A stretch of DNA of 12,642 nucleotides from contig CAYURR010000079.1 of the NCBI GenBank assembly GCA_964446745.1, positions 1 through 12,642 on the forward strand. The letters are read 5' to 3'. This DNA comes from CAYURR01 sp964446745 (GTDB lineage: Bacteria; Bacillota; Clostridia; Lachnospirales; WQUN01). A program made the position numbers and the translations under genes. Below the pieces are notes generated by a model, which worked only from the letters and a program-made list of their open reading frames with translations, was not told the DNA's origin and ran no database searches. Position 1 is the first letter of the stretch. Each line of letters begins with the position of its first letter. Positions 1 through 5,445 of this stretch are shown piece after piece.

Positions 1-243
1 GTAGAGCTTGCCGCAGTTTTTGCAGCGCAGCTGTGCGATATCGGTCCCGTCTGAGCTGGTATACAAATCGGAAGGGAGGTTATTGGCATGAGAGGGTTGG
101 GGTGTTGGCTTGGGGCTTCGGGGTTTATATGCGTCCATCTCACTCTTTGCCTCTATGATTGCATGCCTTACGGCGGTCTTTATCACATAATACAAAATTA
201 AATATGTAATAAAAACACCAAAAATCCACAGTATTAGCACCAT
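1..243 (-). CDS. Membrane-anchored zinc-ribbon protein, C-terminus beyond window
   Basis: The reading frame starts at the ATG at 243 and stays open to base 1, giving 81 residues with the C-terminus missing. A strong AAAGGAGTGG ribosome binding site lies just upstream. Residues 2-21 (VLILWIFGVFITYLILYYV) form one hydrophobic membrane segment. A charged stretch and a proline-rich linker (about residues 37-52) follow, and then CKNCGK at residues 74-79, the first half of a treble-clef or zinc-ribbon knuckle. The second Cys pair would lie off the window. Family knowledge: small proteins with an N-terminal membrane anchor and a cytoplasmic zinc ribbon are common in Bacillota and mostly uncharacterised. 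The exact family and function are unknown. It sits downstream of tRNA-Thr but is separated from it by a terminator. I saw no convincing promoter of its own. Confidence 0.72.
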   Translation of the reverse strand, partial: MVLILWIFGVFITYLILYYVIKTAVRHAIIEAKSEMDAYKPRSPKPTPQPSHANNLPSDLYTSSDGTDIAQLRCKNCGKLY

Positions 244-282
244 TCTAACCACTCCTTTTTGAATAATAAAATTAGATAACAC

Positions 283-325
283 AAAAATCCGTGCTATTGA
301 GTAATACTCAAGCACGGATTTTTTT
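283..325 (-). terminator. Intrinsic terminator of tRNA-Thr, potentially bidirectional
   Basis: The arms AAAAATCCGTGC and GCACGGATTTTT enclose a second stem, TTGAG/CTCAA, around the loop TAATA. The result is one almost unbroken hairpin. On the minus strand it is followed by a run of T. It ends the tRNA-Thr transcript before the zinc-ribbon gene. The A/T-flanked arms would also work for plus-strand transcription. Confidence 0.85.
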
Positions 326-328
326 ATA

Positions 329-401
329 AGCTAGTGATGGGAATCGAACCCATTACCCCTTCCTTACCATGGAAGTGCTCTACCGATTGAGCTACACCAG
401 C
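329..401 (-). tRNA. tRNA-Thr (anticodon GGU)
   Basis: The 73-nt cloverleaf reads on the minus strand. The acceptor stem is GCTGGTG/CACTAGC with one G-U pair and discriminator U. The D stem is GCTC/GAGC, the anticodon stem CTTCC/GGAAG, and the loop ATGGTAA gives anticodon GGT (positions 366-368). The variable loop is GGGTA and the T stem ATGGG/CCCAT closes loop TTCGATT. All stems pair. The 3' CCA is not encoded, so it must be added by CCA-adding enzyme. It reads the Thr codons ACC and ACU. It has its own promoter and terminator. Confidence 0.95.
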
Positions 402-416
402 GCCTGTTCGCAAAGC

Positions 417-445
417 ATATTACCAAAGTTGATGAATGTTGTCAA
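417..445 (-). promoter_or_regulatory. Sigma-A promoter of tRNA-Thr
   Basis: On the minus strand, a perfect -35 TTGACA (440-445) is followed by a 17-bp spacer and -10 TAATAT (417-422), ending 15 bp before the mature tRNA 5' end. The near-consensus boxes and ideal spacing fit a strong stable-RNA promoter. Confidence 0.85.
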
Positions 446-463
446 GAGCGGTTCCAATTATCC

Positions 464-493
464 TGTACTTTTCTGCATGGGTTATGGTAAAAT
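464..493 (+). promoter_or_regulatory. Possible promoter of the PIG-L/ROK unit
   Basis: The -10 box TAAAAT (488-493) carries an extended TGG just upstream (485-487). The best -35 is a weak TGTACT (464-469) at 18 bp spacing. It would give a leader of about 45 nt before the deacetylase start and diverges from the tRNA promoter. Confidence 0.35.
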
Positions 494-545
494 TTGAGCT
501 ATAGGCATTAAATATTTTTTCATATACATGAAGGGAGATTTATCT

Positions 546-1394
546 ATGCATTTGAACAAGAGCGGCGCTACATACCATGTGCCGGACGGTAAGGATTTTC
601 ATGAGGCGCTCGCGCGCACGACAGACATCTGCATCGCCGCGCATCAGGATGATATAGAGATCATGGCGTTCGCACCGACTATCGAGTGCTTCGGAAAGCC
701 GGACAGACATTTTACGGGCGTGACGGTAACAGACGGTGCGGGCTCGCCACGCAGCGGCATATATGCGGACTACACAAACGAGCAGATGCAGGTTGTACGC
801 CAGCAGGAGCAGGACCTTGCGGCCGATGTAGGCGGTTATGCCGCACAGCTTCAGCTGTATTACAGCAGCAAAGAGGTCAAGGACGCAAAGAATGAGGAGC
901 TTGTTAACGAACTCGCAAACATACTCAAGATGGCTGCGCCCGAGACCGTATATACCCACAACCTCGCCGACAAGCACGACACCCATGTAGCCGTTGCGCT
1001 ACGCACCATTGCTGCGATCCGTAAGCTGCCGATGGATGCAAGGCCGAAGAGGCTCATTGCACTCGAAGTATGGCGCGGGTTGGACTGGCTCTGCGACGAG
1101 CAAAAGGTTGTGCTCGACACATCAAAGCATCAGAACCTCGCAGCCGCTCTTTTGGGCGTGTACGACAGTCAGATAGCGGGTGGCAAGCGTTACGACCTCG
1201 CCGCAATGGGCCGCCGCACAGCGAACGCTACCTTCTTCGCGAGCCATAACGTCGACGATACGGACAGCTGCTCATACGGACTGGATATGACTCAGCTGAT
1301 CACGGACGATACGATCGATCCCGTGGATTTCATCACGGGGTACATCGACAGCTTCAGAAATGAGATCAGCACACGCATCGGTAACTTTTCATAA
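546..1394 (+). CDS. PIG-L/LmbE-family N-deacetylase
   Basis: This 282-aa protein belongs to the LmbE/PIG-L zinc deacetylases, which remove acetyl groups from N-acetylglucosaminyl-type substrates (MshB, BshB and DUF-type relatives). The start chosen is ATG 546, because AAGGGAGA (531-538) sits 7 nt ahead of it. An earlier in-frame ATG at 528 has no such site. The hallmark AHQDD lies at residues 32-36 (family AHPDD), giving predicted zinc ligands His33 and Asp36 and catalytic base Asp35. The second hallmark HDTH (144-147) provides the third ligand His147. There is no signal peptide, so it is cytosolic. The ROK-like kinase gene starts 15 bp downstream, so the two probably act on one sugar: deacetylation plus phosphorylation. 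The natural substrate cannot be read from the sequence. Proline of the classic motif is replaced by Gln34, which is unlikely to abolish zinc binding. Confidence 0.85.
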   Translation: MHLNKSGATYHVPDGKDFHEALARTTDICIAAHQDDIEIMAFAPTIECFGKPDRHFTGVTVTDGAGSPRSGIYADYTNEQMQVVRQQEQDLAADVGGYAAQLQLYYSSKEVKDAKNEELVNELANILKMAAPETVYTHNLADKHDTHVAVALRTIAAIRKLPMDARPKRLIALEVWRGLDWLCDEQKVVLDTSKHQNLAAALLGVYDSQIAGGKRYDLAAMGRRTANATFFASHNVDDTDSCSYGLDMTQLITDDTIDPVDFITGYIDSFRNEISTRIGNFS

Positions 1395-1409
1395 TACAGG
1401 GGGATATCT

Positions 1410-2807
1410 ATGAACTTCAAGGGTATAGAATTCGATATCAATAATGTACCGGAGTTGGACAAGGGCTTTGTGCCGCTCGCAAAATGGGGCCAGGCATACC
1501 ACAAAAAGGCTGAGGCCTTGGGAAAGGCGAAACCTATTGCGATAGCTGTAACGCGCAATAACGGGCTCGTATCGGTTTTTGACACATGTGTGATCGACGA
1601 TGCTGCGTATACGGACGCTAACCGTTTCTATGTAGAGCGCACGGTTAAGGCTTTGCTCTGGATAAAGGGTGGTTACAAGGTAGATATCTGCGGTGACGAG
1701 GATTTGGCTGCGTATATCAAATCTGTATATAAAACAGGTGGCGAGCGCGGGTTTGACGCGGATTTCATGGGCAAGGTATATGAGAACCCATTTGAGGTCA
1801 ATTATCTGCCGCTAGACAAAAAGCCCTCCGAGAACGAGCTCTCTCGTTCGGTCGGCAGGCATATGGACGGTTACCGTATCGGTTTCGATGCAGGCGGCAG
1901 CGACAGAAAGGTATCGGCGGTCGTAAACGGCGAGGCCATCTGGAGTGAAGAGGTAGTCTGGTTCCCGAAACAGGAATCAAACCCGGATTATCATTTCGAG
2001 GGTATCGTGGATGCCATGAAATCAGCCGCTGCCAAGATGCCTCGCGTAGATGCGATCGGAGTGAGCTCGGCCGGTATCTATATCGACAATCGTACGGCTG
2101 TCGCATCGTTGTTCTTGAAGGTGTCGGAGCCGGATTTCAATGCGAAGGTTAAGGATATCTTCATCCGTGCGGCGAAGGCTGTCGGTGATGTGCCGCTCGA
2201 GGTTGCAAACGACGGTGACGTAACCGCACTCGCGGGTGCAATGAGCCTGGATGAGAATAACATCCTCGGCATAGCAATGGGCACGAGCGAGGCCGGCGGT
2301 TATGTGGATAAGGACGGTAACATCACGGGCTGGCTGAACGAGCTCGCGTTTGTACCCGCAGACGGACAACCCGAGGCAATGATCGATGAATGGTCCGGGG
2401 ATATCGGATGCGGCGTTAAATACTTCTCCCAGGACGGCGTTATCAAGCTTGCGCCCGCGGCGGGCATCACGCTCGATGCGACCGCACCGCTCGGCGAGCA
2501 GCTCAAGGCCGTGCAGGATCTGATGGCAGCAGGCGACCCGCGCCCTGTAGATCTCTACAAGACCATTGGTGCATACCTCGGACACAATCTCGCATATTAC
2601 GCGGTTTATTATGATATCAAGCATGTATTGCTGATGGGCCGCGTCGTATCGGGCGAGGGTGGCAACATCATCCTTGATGTTGCAAAGAAGACACTATCGG
2701 AGGACTATCCGGAGCTTGCAAAGACGATGAACGTTCACCTGCCGGACGAAAAGAGCCGCCGCGTGGGACAGAGTGTCGCCGCAGCGAGCCTGCCGGAAAT
2801 AAAATAA
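1410..2807 (+). CDS. ROK-like sugar kinase with extra N-terminal domain and no zinc motif
   Basis: This 465-aa protein starts at ATG 1410 behind a GGGGGAT site. Residues 155-465 look like the ROK (repressor/ORF/kinase) sugar-kinase fold. The phosphate-1 motif is DAGGSDRK (160-167), the likely catalytic Asp is Asp268 in ANDGD (266-270), and the phosphate-2 loop is MGTSEAGG (290-297). An adenosine-type segment lies near GRVVSGEGG (410-418). Two features are unusual. About 150 N-terminal residues precede the kinase fold, whereas ordinary ROK kinases are about 290-330 aa. The ROK zinc signature (GH...CxCGxxGCxE) expected after the phosphate-2 loop is absent, and that region (311-345) holds only one Cys. 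ROK members phosphorylate glucose, ManNAc, GlcNAc, fructose or allose. Here the partner deacetylase suggests an amino sugar, but the substrate is inferred only. There is no helix-turn-helix, so it is not a ROK repressor. Confidence 0.78.
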   Translation: MNFKGIEFDINNVPELDKGFVPLAKWGQAYHKKAEALGKAKPIAIAVTRNNGLVSVFDTCVIDDAAYTDANRFYVERTVKALLWIKGGYKVDICGDEDLAAYIKSVYKTGGERGFDADFMGKVYENPFEVNYLPLDKKPSENELSRSVGRHMDGYRIGFDAGGSDRKVSAVVNGEAIWSEEVVWFPKQESNPDYHFEGIVDAMKSAAAKMPRVDAIGVSSAGIYIDNRTAVASLFLKVSEPDFNAKVKDIFIRAAKAVGDVPLEVANDGDVTALAGAMSLDENNILGIAMGTSEAGGYVDKDGNITGWLNELAFVPADGQPEAMIDEWSGDIGCGVKYFSQDGVIKLAPAAGITLDATAPLGEQLKAVQDLMAAGDPRPVDLYKTIGAYLGHNLAYYAVYYDIKHVLLMGRVVSGEGGNIILDVAKKTLSEDYPELAKTMNVHLPDEKSRRVGQSVAAASLPEIK

Positions 2808-2818
2808 TATCATTTAAT

Positions 2819-2875
2819 AAAAATAGCTGTAGCGTCAGGATTCTTACGGATCACCTGTTGCTACAGCTATTTTTT
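2819..2875 (+). terminator. Long hairpin terminator after the PIG-L/ROK unit
   Basis: The outer arms AAAATAGCTGTAGC and GCTACAGCTATTTT match perfectly and run into a T tract. Inside, CAG/CTG and GATTC/GGATC (tetraloop TTAC) continue the stem with small mismatches. The whole 57 nt can therefore form one long imperfect hairpin. Confidence 0.88.
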
Positions 2876-2949
2876 ATGCCTCAGAACCCGTCCGCTTCAT
2901 ATAATGGATAAAGGTAAATAAACAAAAAAGATCGGGCGGGGTGTTGAAA

Positions 2950-3636
2950 ATGGCAAGTGCTGTTGTTGTCAGTATTTCGGAATTCATGGGAGAGATCGTC
3001 AATAAAGATATGCCACCGATGAAGTATTCGGTGAAGTTTCCACAGTTTGATACGAATATACGCGGTGGATTTATCGCTAGGCTCAACAAGTTATATCTGT
3101 CTACGGCAAATACATTGTCCACCTATTGCCAAAAACGCCTGTTTACATCGGCGATAAAGCATTACAACGGCCTCGATGCGGACAGCTTGACGATCTATGC
3201 GTTTGAGCTCTATAGCGAGCCTACGATCACGTTAAATGCAAATAATCTACTATCGTTGTATGTTGACCGTTTTACCTATGATGGCGGTGCAAACGGCTCC
3301 ACAGTGCGGCGTTCGGATAGCTGGCTAATGAATGCGGGTCGAAGGCTGCAGCTTTCTGATTTGTTCCCGCCGGGCTTCAATTATCGAGCGTACATCGAGG
3401 CGGAGGTAATAAAGCAGATACAGGAGCAGGTCAAGGAAGGGGCCAACTTCTTCGAGGATTACCCGAAGCTCGTACACCAATACTTTGATCCGAGGCAGTT
3501 CTATCTCACAGAGGCCGCGACGGCTTATGGTCTGGCCGTGTATTATCAAGAGATCACGATCGCTCCGCATGTGAGCGGTATTATATCGTTTAACATCCCT
3601 ACAGATAATCTGGTACCGCCTCCCGCCACGCGCTGA
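2950..3636 (+). CDS. DUF3298-type protein lacking a signal peptide
   Basis: This protein has 228 aa from ATG 2950, chosen because the G-rich site GGGCGGGGTG (2934-2943) is well placed. TTG 2944 and GTG 2941 are in-frame alternatives. A TATAAT box (2900-2905) lies upstream with a poor -35. The C-terminal half resembles DUF3298, the domain seen in RsiV-type anti-sigma factors and PdaC-type envelope proteins. It shows YDGGANG (110-116), RRLQLSDLF (131-139), FYLTE (184-188) and the closing segment with IAPHVSG and FNIP (204-217). Residues 25-105 look like the DUF4163-like beta region that usually precedes it. RsiV-like proteins carry an N-terminal membrane anchor, and none is visible here. No sigma-factor gene is adjacent. 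Its role is unknown. Its 3' end overlaps the convergent glycosylase gene by 38 bp. Confidence 0.75.
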   Translation: MASAVVVSISEFMGEIVNKDMPPMKYSVKFPQFDTNIRGGFIARLNKLYLSTANTLSTYCQKRLFTSAIKHYNGLDADSLTIYAFELYSEPTITLNANNLLSLYVDRFTYDGGANGSTVRRSDSWLMNAGRRLQLSDLFPPGFNYRAYIEAEVIKQIQEQVKEGANFFEDYPKLVHQYFDPRQFYLTEAATAYGLAVYYQEITIAPHVSGIISFNIPTDNLVPPPATR

Positions 3637-4081
3637 GCTTTTGCTCGTAATTCATGTTTGCACGCGCTGGGCTCGTGGACGGAACCTGCACAGTGGCAAT
3701 CCCGATATGTTTAAAGTGTTTGCGGTATAGAGATGCGGCCTTACCGCCGTTCAATATGATCATGCGGATGTCCGGATGCTGTGCAAAGAATGTATCGAAG
3801 TCATTGGGCATGGGGTTTTTGATATCGGCATCGAGTGAACCCTCACGCTCCGCATAGTGGATAACGTCCCATAACGCGATGCGGTGCCTAATTAGCATGT
3901 CGCAACGTTGAGCGTATTCGGTGGGCATTTCCTCTCCGACCAACTCGCTGATTATACGCCAAAATTTGTTTTGAGGATGTGCGTAGTATTGTTGCATATT
4001 AAGGGATATCTCACCCGGCAAAGAACCGAGTATCAACAGACGCGCATCCCCACGCTCTATCGGAGGCAATCCGTATTTCAT
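3599..4081 (-). CDS. DNA-deoxyinosine (hypoxanthine) glycosylase, UDG superfamily
   Basis: This 160-aa protein is a full-length member of the UDG superfamily, closest to the hypoxanthine-DNA glycosylase branch (family 6). These enzymes excise deaminated purines and start base-excision repair. Visible motifs in order are ILGSLPGEIS (17-26), HPQNKFW (35-41) with the Asn (N38) that this branch uses near the active site, LWDVI (70-74), IILNGGKAA (108-116) and the late loop PSTSPARA (134-141). ATG 4081 is preceded by AAAGGG at a spacing of 8. It is a single-gene unit, divergent from the DUF1905 gene across 78 bp and convergent with the DUF3298 gene. The C-terminus is complete. Confidence 0.86.
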   Translation of the reverse strand: MKYGLPPIERGDARLLILGSLPGEISLNMQQYYAHPQNKFWRIISELVGEEMPTEYAQRCDMLIRHRIALWDVIHYAEREGSLDADIKNPMPNDFDTFFAQHPDIRMIILNGGKAASLYRKHFKHIGIATVQVPSTSPARANMNYEQKLSAWREAVPDYL

Positions 4082-4096
4082 AATGTACGCCCTTTC

Positions 4097-4126
4097 TGGA
4101 AAAAATAATAAAGAAATGATATCATA
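4097..4126. promoter_or_regulatory. Divergent promoter region with palindrome ATGATATCAT
   Basis: The 78-bp gap between the glycosylase and DUF1905 genes holds a perfect 10-bp palindrome, ATGATATCAT (4116-4125). It overlaps a plus-strand promoter candidate TGGAAA (4097-4102), 17 bp, TATCAT (4120-4125). On the other strand TATGAT (4121-4126) could serve as a -10 for the glycosylase, but it has no good -35. A regulator at the palindrome would block both, but this is inferred. Confidence 0.4.
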
Positions 4127-4159
4127 GTTAAACCTAAAGTGCAGAAGGGAATGTCACAA

Positions 4160-4429
4160 ATGAATGATCGGGTTTACGAGTTTGTAGCCGAGATAAAAAA
4201 GGTACCGGATATAGACGGTGCTTATGTAGAATTCCCGTTTGATGTAAAGGCAGAGTTTGGCAAGGGTCGCGTAAAGGTGCACGCCACGTTTGATGGTGAG
4301 CCATATGACGGGAGCCTTGTCAGGATGCAGACACCATGCCACATCATCGGCATACAAAAGGCCATCCGCGCCAAAATCGGTAAGCAAGCCGGGGATATAG
4401 TCGCTGTGACGGTAAGGGAAAGGGAATAG
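4160..4429 (+). CDS. DUF1905-domain protein, stand-alone
   Basis: This 89-aa protein matches the DUF1905 pattern over its whole length. It has YVEFPFDV, FGKGRVKVHATFDGEPY, and the C-terminal HIIGIQKAIRAKIGKQAGD and VAVTV, a small beta-barrel-like domain of unknown function. In many bacteria DUF1905 is fused to a C-terminal bacteriocin-protection (YdeI/OmpD-associated) segment, and here it stands alone. ATG 4160 is chosen because AGAAGGGA (4143-4150) lies 9 nt ahead. ATG 4151 directly abuts that site, and GTG 4139 lies before it. It stops 14 bp before the antitoxin gene and probably shares its transcript. No function can be assigned from sequence alone. Confidence 0.82.
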   Translation: MNDRVYEFVAEIKKVPDIDGAYVEFPFDVKAEFGKGRVKVHATFDGEPYDGSLVRMQTPCHIIGIQKAIRAKIGKQAGDIVAVTVRERE

Positions 4430-4443
4430 AGGAGGGATTTTTA

Positions 4444-4701
4444 GTGCTACAGACGTACCAAGGATATTTTCTTAACGGGACATTTATCACTTCCGACAAT
4501 GCAGTAATTCCTGATAAAACGCCTGTTATTGTAACAATATTAGATGATATTGTTTCAGACGGTAAAACTAATAGGCAAAGATCGGCGTTTGAAAGCTTTT
4601 TTAATGCTATTGATAGTAGTGATATGGATTTGCTTTCAAACGAGGATTTCATGGAGCTAGAAACGACACGGCTTAGCTTTAAAAGGGATATAGACTTATG
4701 A
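4444..4701 (+). CDS. Putative antitoxin of a PIN-type toxin-antitoxin pair
   Basis: This 85-aa protein starts at GTG 4444, set by the strong AGGAGGG site (4430-4436) 7 nt ahead. The N-terminal half (YQGYFLNGTFI, then IPDKTPVIVTILDD at 22-35) is a beta-rich pattern seen in many small Bacillota antitoxins partnered with PIN toxins. The C-terminal half is acidic and helical, with a basic end, as expected for a toxin-wrapping tail. No ribbon-helix-helix or AbrB DNA-binding domain is clear. The stop codon overlaps the toxin start as ATGA, which implies translational coupling. Assignment rests mostly on its size and partner. The gene is AT-richer than the flanking sugar genes, consistent with acquisition. 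Confidence 0.7.
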   Translation: MLQTYQGYFLNGTFITSDNAVIPDKTPVIVTILDDIVSDGKTNRQRSAFESFFNAIDSSDMDLLSNEDFMELETTRLSFKRDIDL

Positions 4702-5096
4702 TCTATGCATTAGATACAAACATTTTATCGTACTTTTTAAAGAAGGATGAGATCATCAGAGAACGGGTAATATTGGAATCGAGTAGTGGTAATCAGTTTG
4801 TAATCCCCGTAGTAGTGTATTTTGAGATAAGAAGATGGTTACTTGAGAAGAATGCCCTTAAACAATTATCGGAGTTCAATGCCCTATGTGTTGAAGTGCC
4901 TGTAATAGGTTTCGGAAAAGGCGTCTGGGAGTTAGCAGCTGAACTATATGTTTATACACGAAAAGTAGGTAAGCCTTCTGAAGATGCGGATCTACTTATT
5001 GCTGCTCAATGTATTAATAATAACTATACACTGGTGACAAACAATATCCGACATTTTGAAATAATGCCTAACTTAAATTTTGTGAACTGGAAGTGA
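4698..5096 (+). CDS. PIN-domain ribonuclease toxin (VapC-like)
   Basis: This 132-aa protein spans a complete PIN domain, the fold of VapC/FitB toxins that cleave RNA with a Mg-binding acidic cluster. Visible catalytic residues are Asp6 in ALDTNILSYF, Glu43 in YFEIRR, and Asp98 in DADLLIAA. TNNIRHF (114-120) fills the fourth position with Asn116 in place of the common Asp. Expected size is about 125-140 aa. It overlaps the upstream antitoxin by 4 bp (ATGA), which is typical of type II pairs. RNA target (tRNA or other) cannot be deduced. The coding sequence is clearly AT-rich relative to the beta-galactosidase downstream. Its TGA stop abuts the terminator hairpin. Confidence 0.88.
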   Translation: MIYALDTNILSYFLKKDEIIRERVILESSSGNQFVIPVVVYFEIRRWLLEKNALKQLSEFNALCVEVPVIGFGKGVWELAAELYVYTRKVGKPSEDADLLIAAQCINNNYTLVTNNIRHFEIMPNLNFVNWK

Positions 5097-5128
5097 AGGC
5101 CAACGGGGTTACGCCCTGTTGGCCTTTT
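5096..5128 (+). terminator. Shared terminator between convergent toxin and small-protein genes
   Basis: The stem AAGGCCAACGGGG/CCCTGTTGGCCTT has one G-U pair, loop TTACG and a TTTT tail on the plus strand. It starts at the last base of the toxin stop codon. The TAA stop of the 50-aa minus-strand gene lies in the loop (5109-5111). The minus-strand side has only a weak T stretch, so termination of that transcript here is less certain. Confidence 0.82.
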
Positions 5129-5261
5129 CCTTGCCTGTCTTGGCCTTGCCCTGGATCTCGGGCACCGGTGCGACGTCGTTTTTGGGTATGTGTGTCTTGT
5201 GGTTGCTCTCGGTACCGTGTGGATCCTTGGGGTCCGGTCGCCTCATTCCCGCTTTTGCCAT
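5109..5261 (-). CDS. Small hydrophilic protein, 50 aa
   Basis: This short gene is readable from the sequence. It starts at ATG 5261, with a strong GGAGGT site (5266-5271) 4 nt ahead, and stops at TAA 5109-5111. The 50 residues begin MAKAGMRRPDPKDPHG and continue with TESNHKTH, PKNDVAPVPEIQGKAK and a Lys-rich tail. The protein is rich in Pro, Lys and Asp, with no hydrophobic segment, no Cys and no signal peptide. It lies 29 bp after the 39-aa gene and is probably co-transcribed with it behind the beta-galactosidase. Small hydrophilic, intrinsically disordered proteins of this kind occur in sporeformers, so a spore or DNA/RNA-coating role is possible, but this is inferred only. I cannot name a family with certainty. 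Confidence 0.78.
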   Translation of the reverse strand: MAKAGMRRPDPKDPHGTESNHKTHIPKNDVAPVPEIQGKAKTGKEKANRA

Positions 5262-5265
5262 AGTT

Positions 5266-5271
5266 ACCTCC
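5266..5271 (-). promoter_or_regulatory. Ribosome binding site for the 50-aa protein
   Basis: GGAGGT on the minus strand, 4 nt from ATG 5261. It is one of the best sites in the window and is the main reason for calling this short gene. Confidence 0.8.
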
Positions 5272-5290
5272 AGTTTATCGTCCGCAAGCG

Positions 5291-5410
5291 TTAGCGCTTT
5301 GTGTTCGGGCCCAACGCTTCCTTTATGATATTGTGGTTTACATTCTGGTTATCGGGCATGGGCATCTTTTGCTTCTGCTTATCGTCATTGTATGACGTTG
5401 GCTTGGACAA
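5291..5410 (-). CDS. Small hydrophilic protein, 39 aa, TTG start
   Basis: The frame is open far upstream into the beta-galactosidase gene, but the only start with a good ribosome binding site is TTG 5410, with GAGGTGA (5416-5422) 5 nt ahead. This gives 39 residues: an N-terminal SKPTSYNDDKQKQ, then MPMPDNQNVNHN, and a C-terminal IIKEALGPNTKR. It is very hydrophilic (Asn, Lys, Gln) with one short amphipathic helix near the end. No membrane segment or Cys is present. It sits 35 bp after beta-galactosidase and 29 bp before the 50-aa gene. The two short proteins share composition but not sequence. The function is unknown. Confidence 0.65.
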   Translation of the reverse strand: MSKPTSYNDDKQKQKMPMPDNQNVNHNIIKEALGPNTKR

Positions 5411-5415
5411 GTTTA

Positions 5416-5422
5416 TCACCTC
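5416..5422 (-). promoter_or_regulatory. Ribosome binding site deciding the TTG start
   Basis: GAGGTGA on the minus strand, 5 nt from TTG 5410. It lies in the 35-bp gap between the beta-galactosidase stop and the 39-aa gene. Confidence 0.6.
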
Positions 5423-5445
5423 GTCCTTAGTCTGTGCTATGCGGT

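Noticed and set aside
540..986. Open frame of 148 aa on the minus strand opposite the PIG-L deacetylase
   Set aside because: It lies wholly antisense to a gene with clear catalytic motifs, has no ribosome binding site and resembles no family.
2022..2624. Open frame of 200 aa on the minus strand opposite the ROK-like kinase
   Set aside because: It is an antisense shadow. The opposite strand carries all kinase motifs and has an RBS and terminator.
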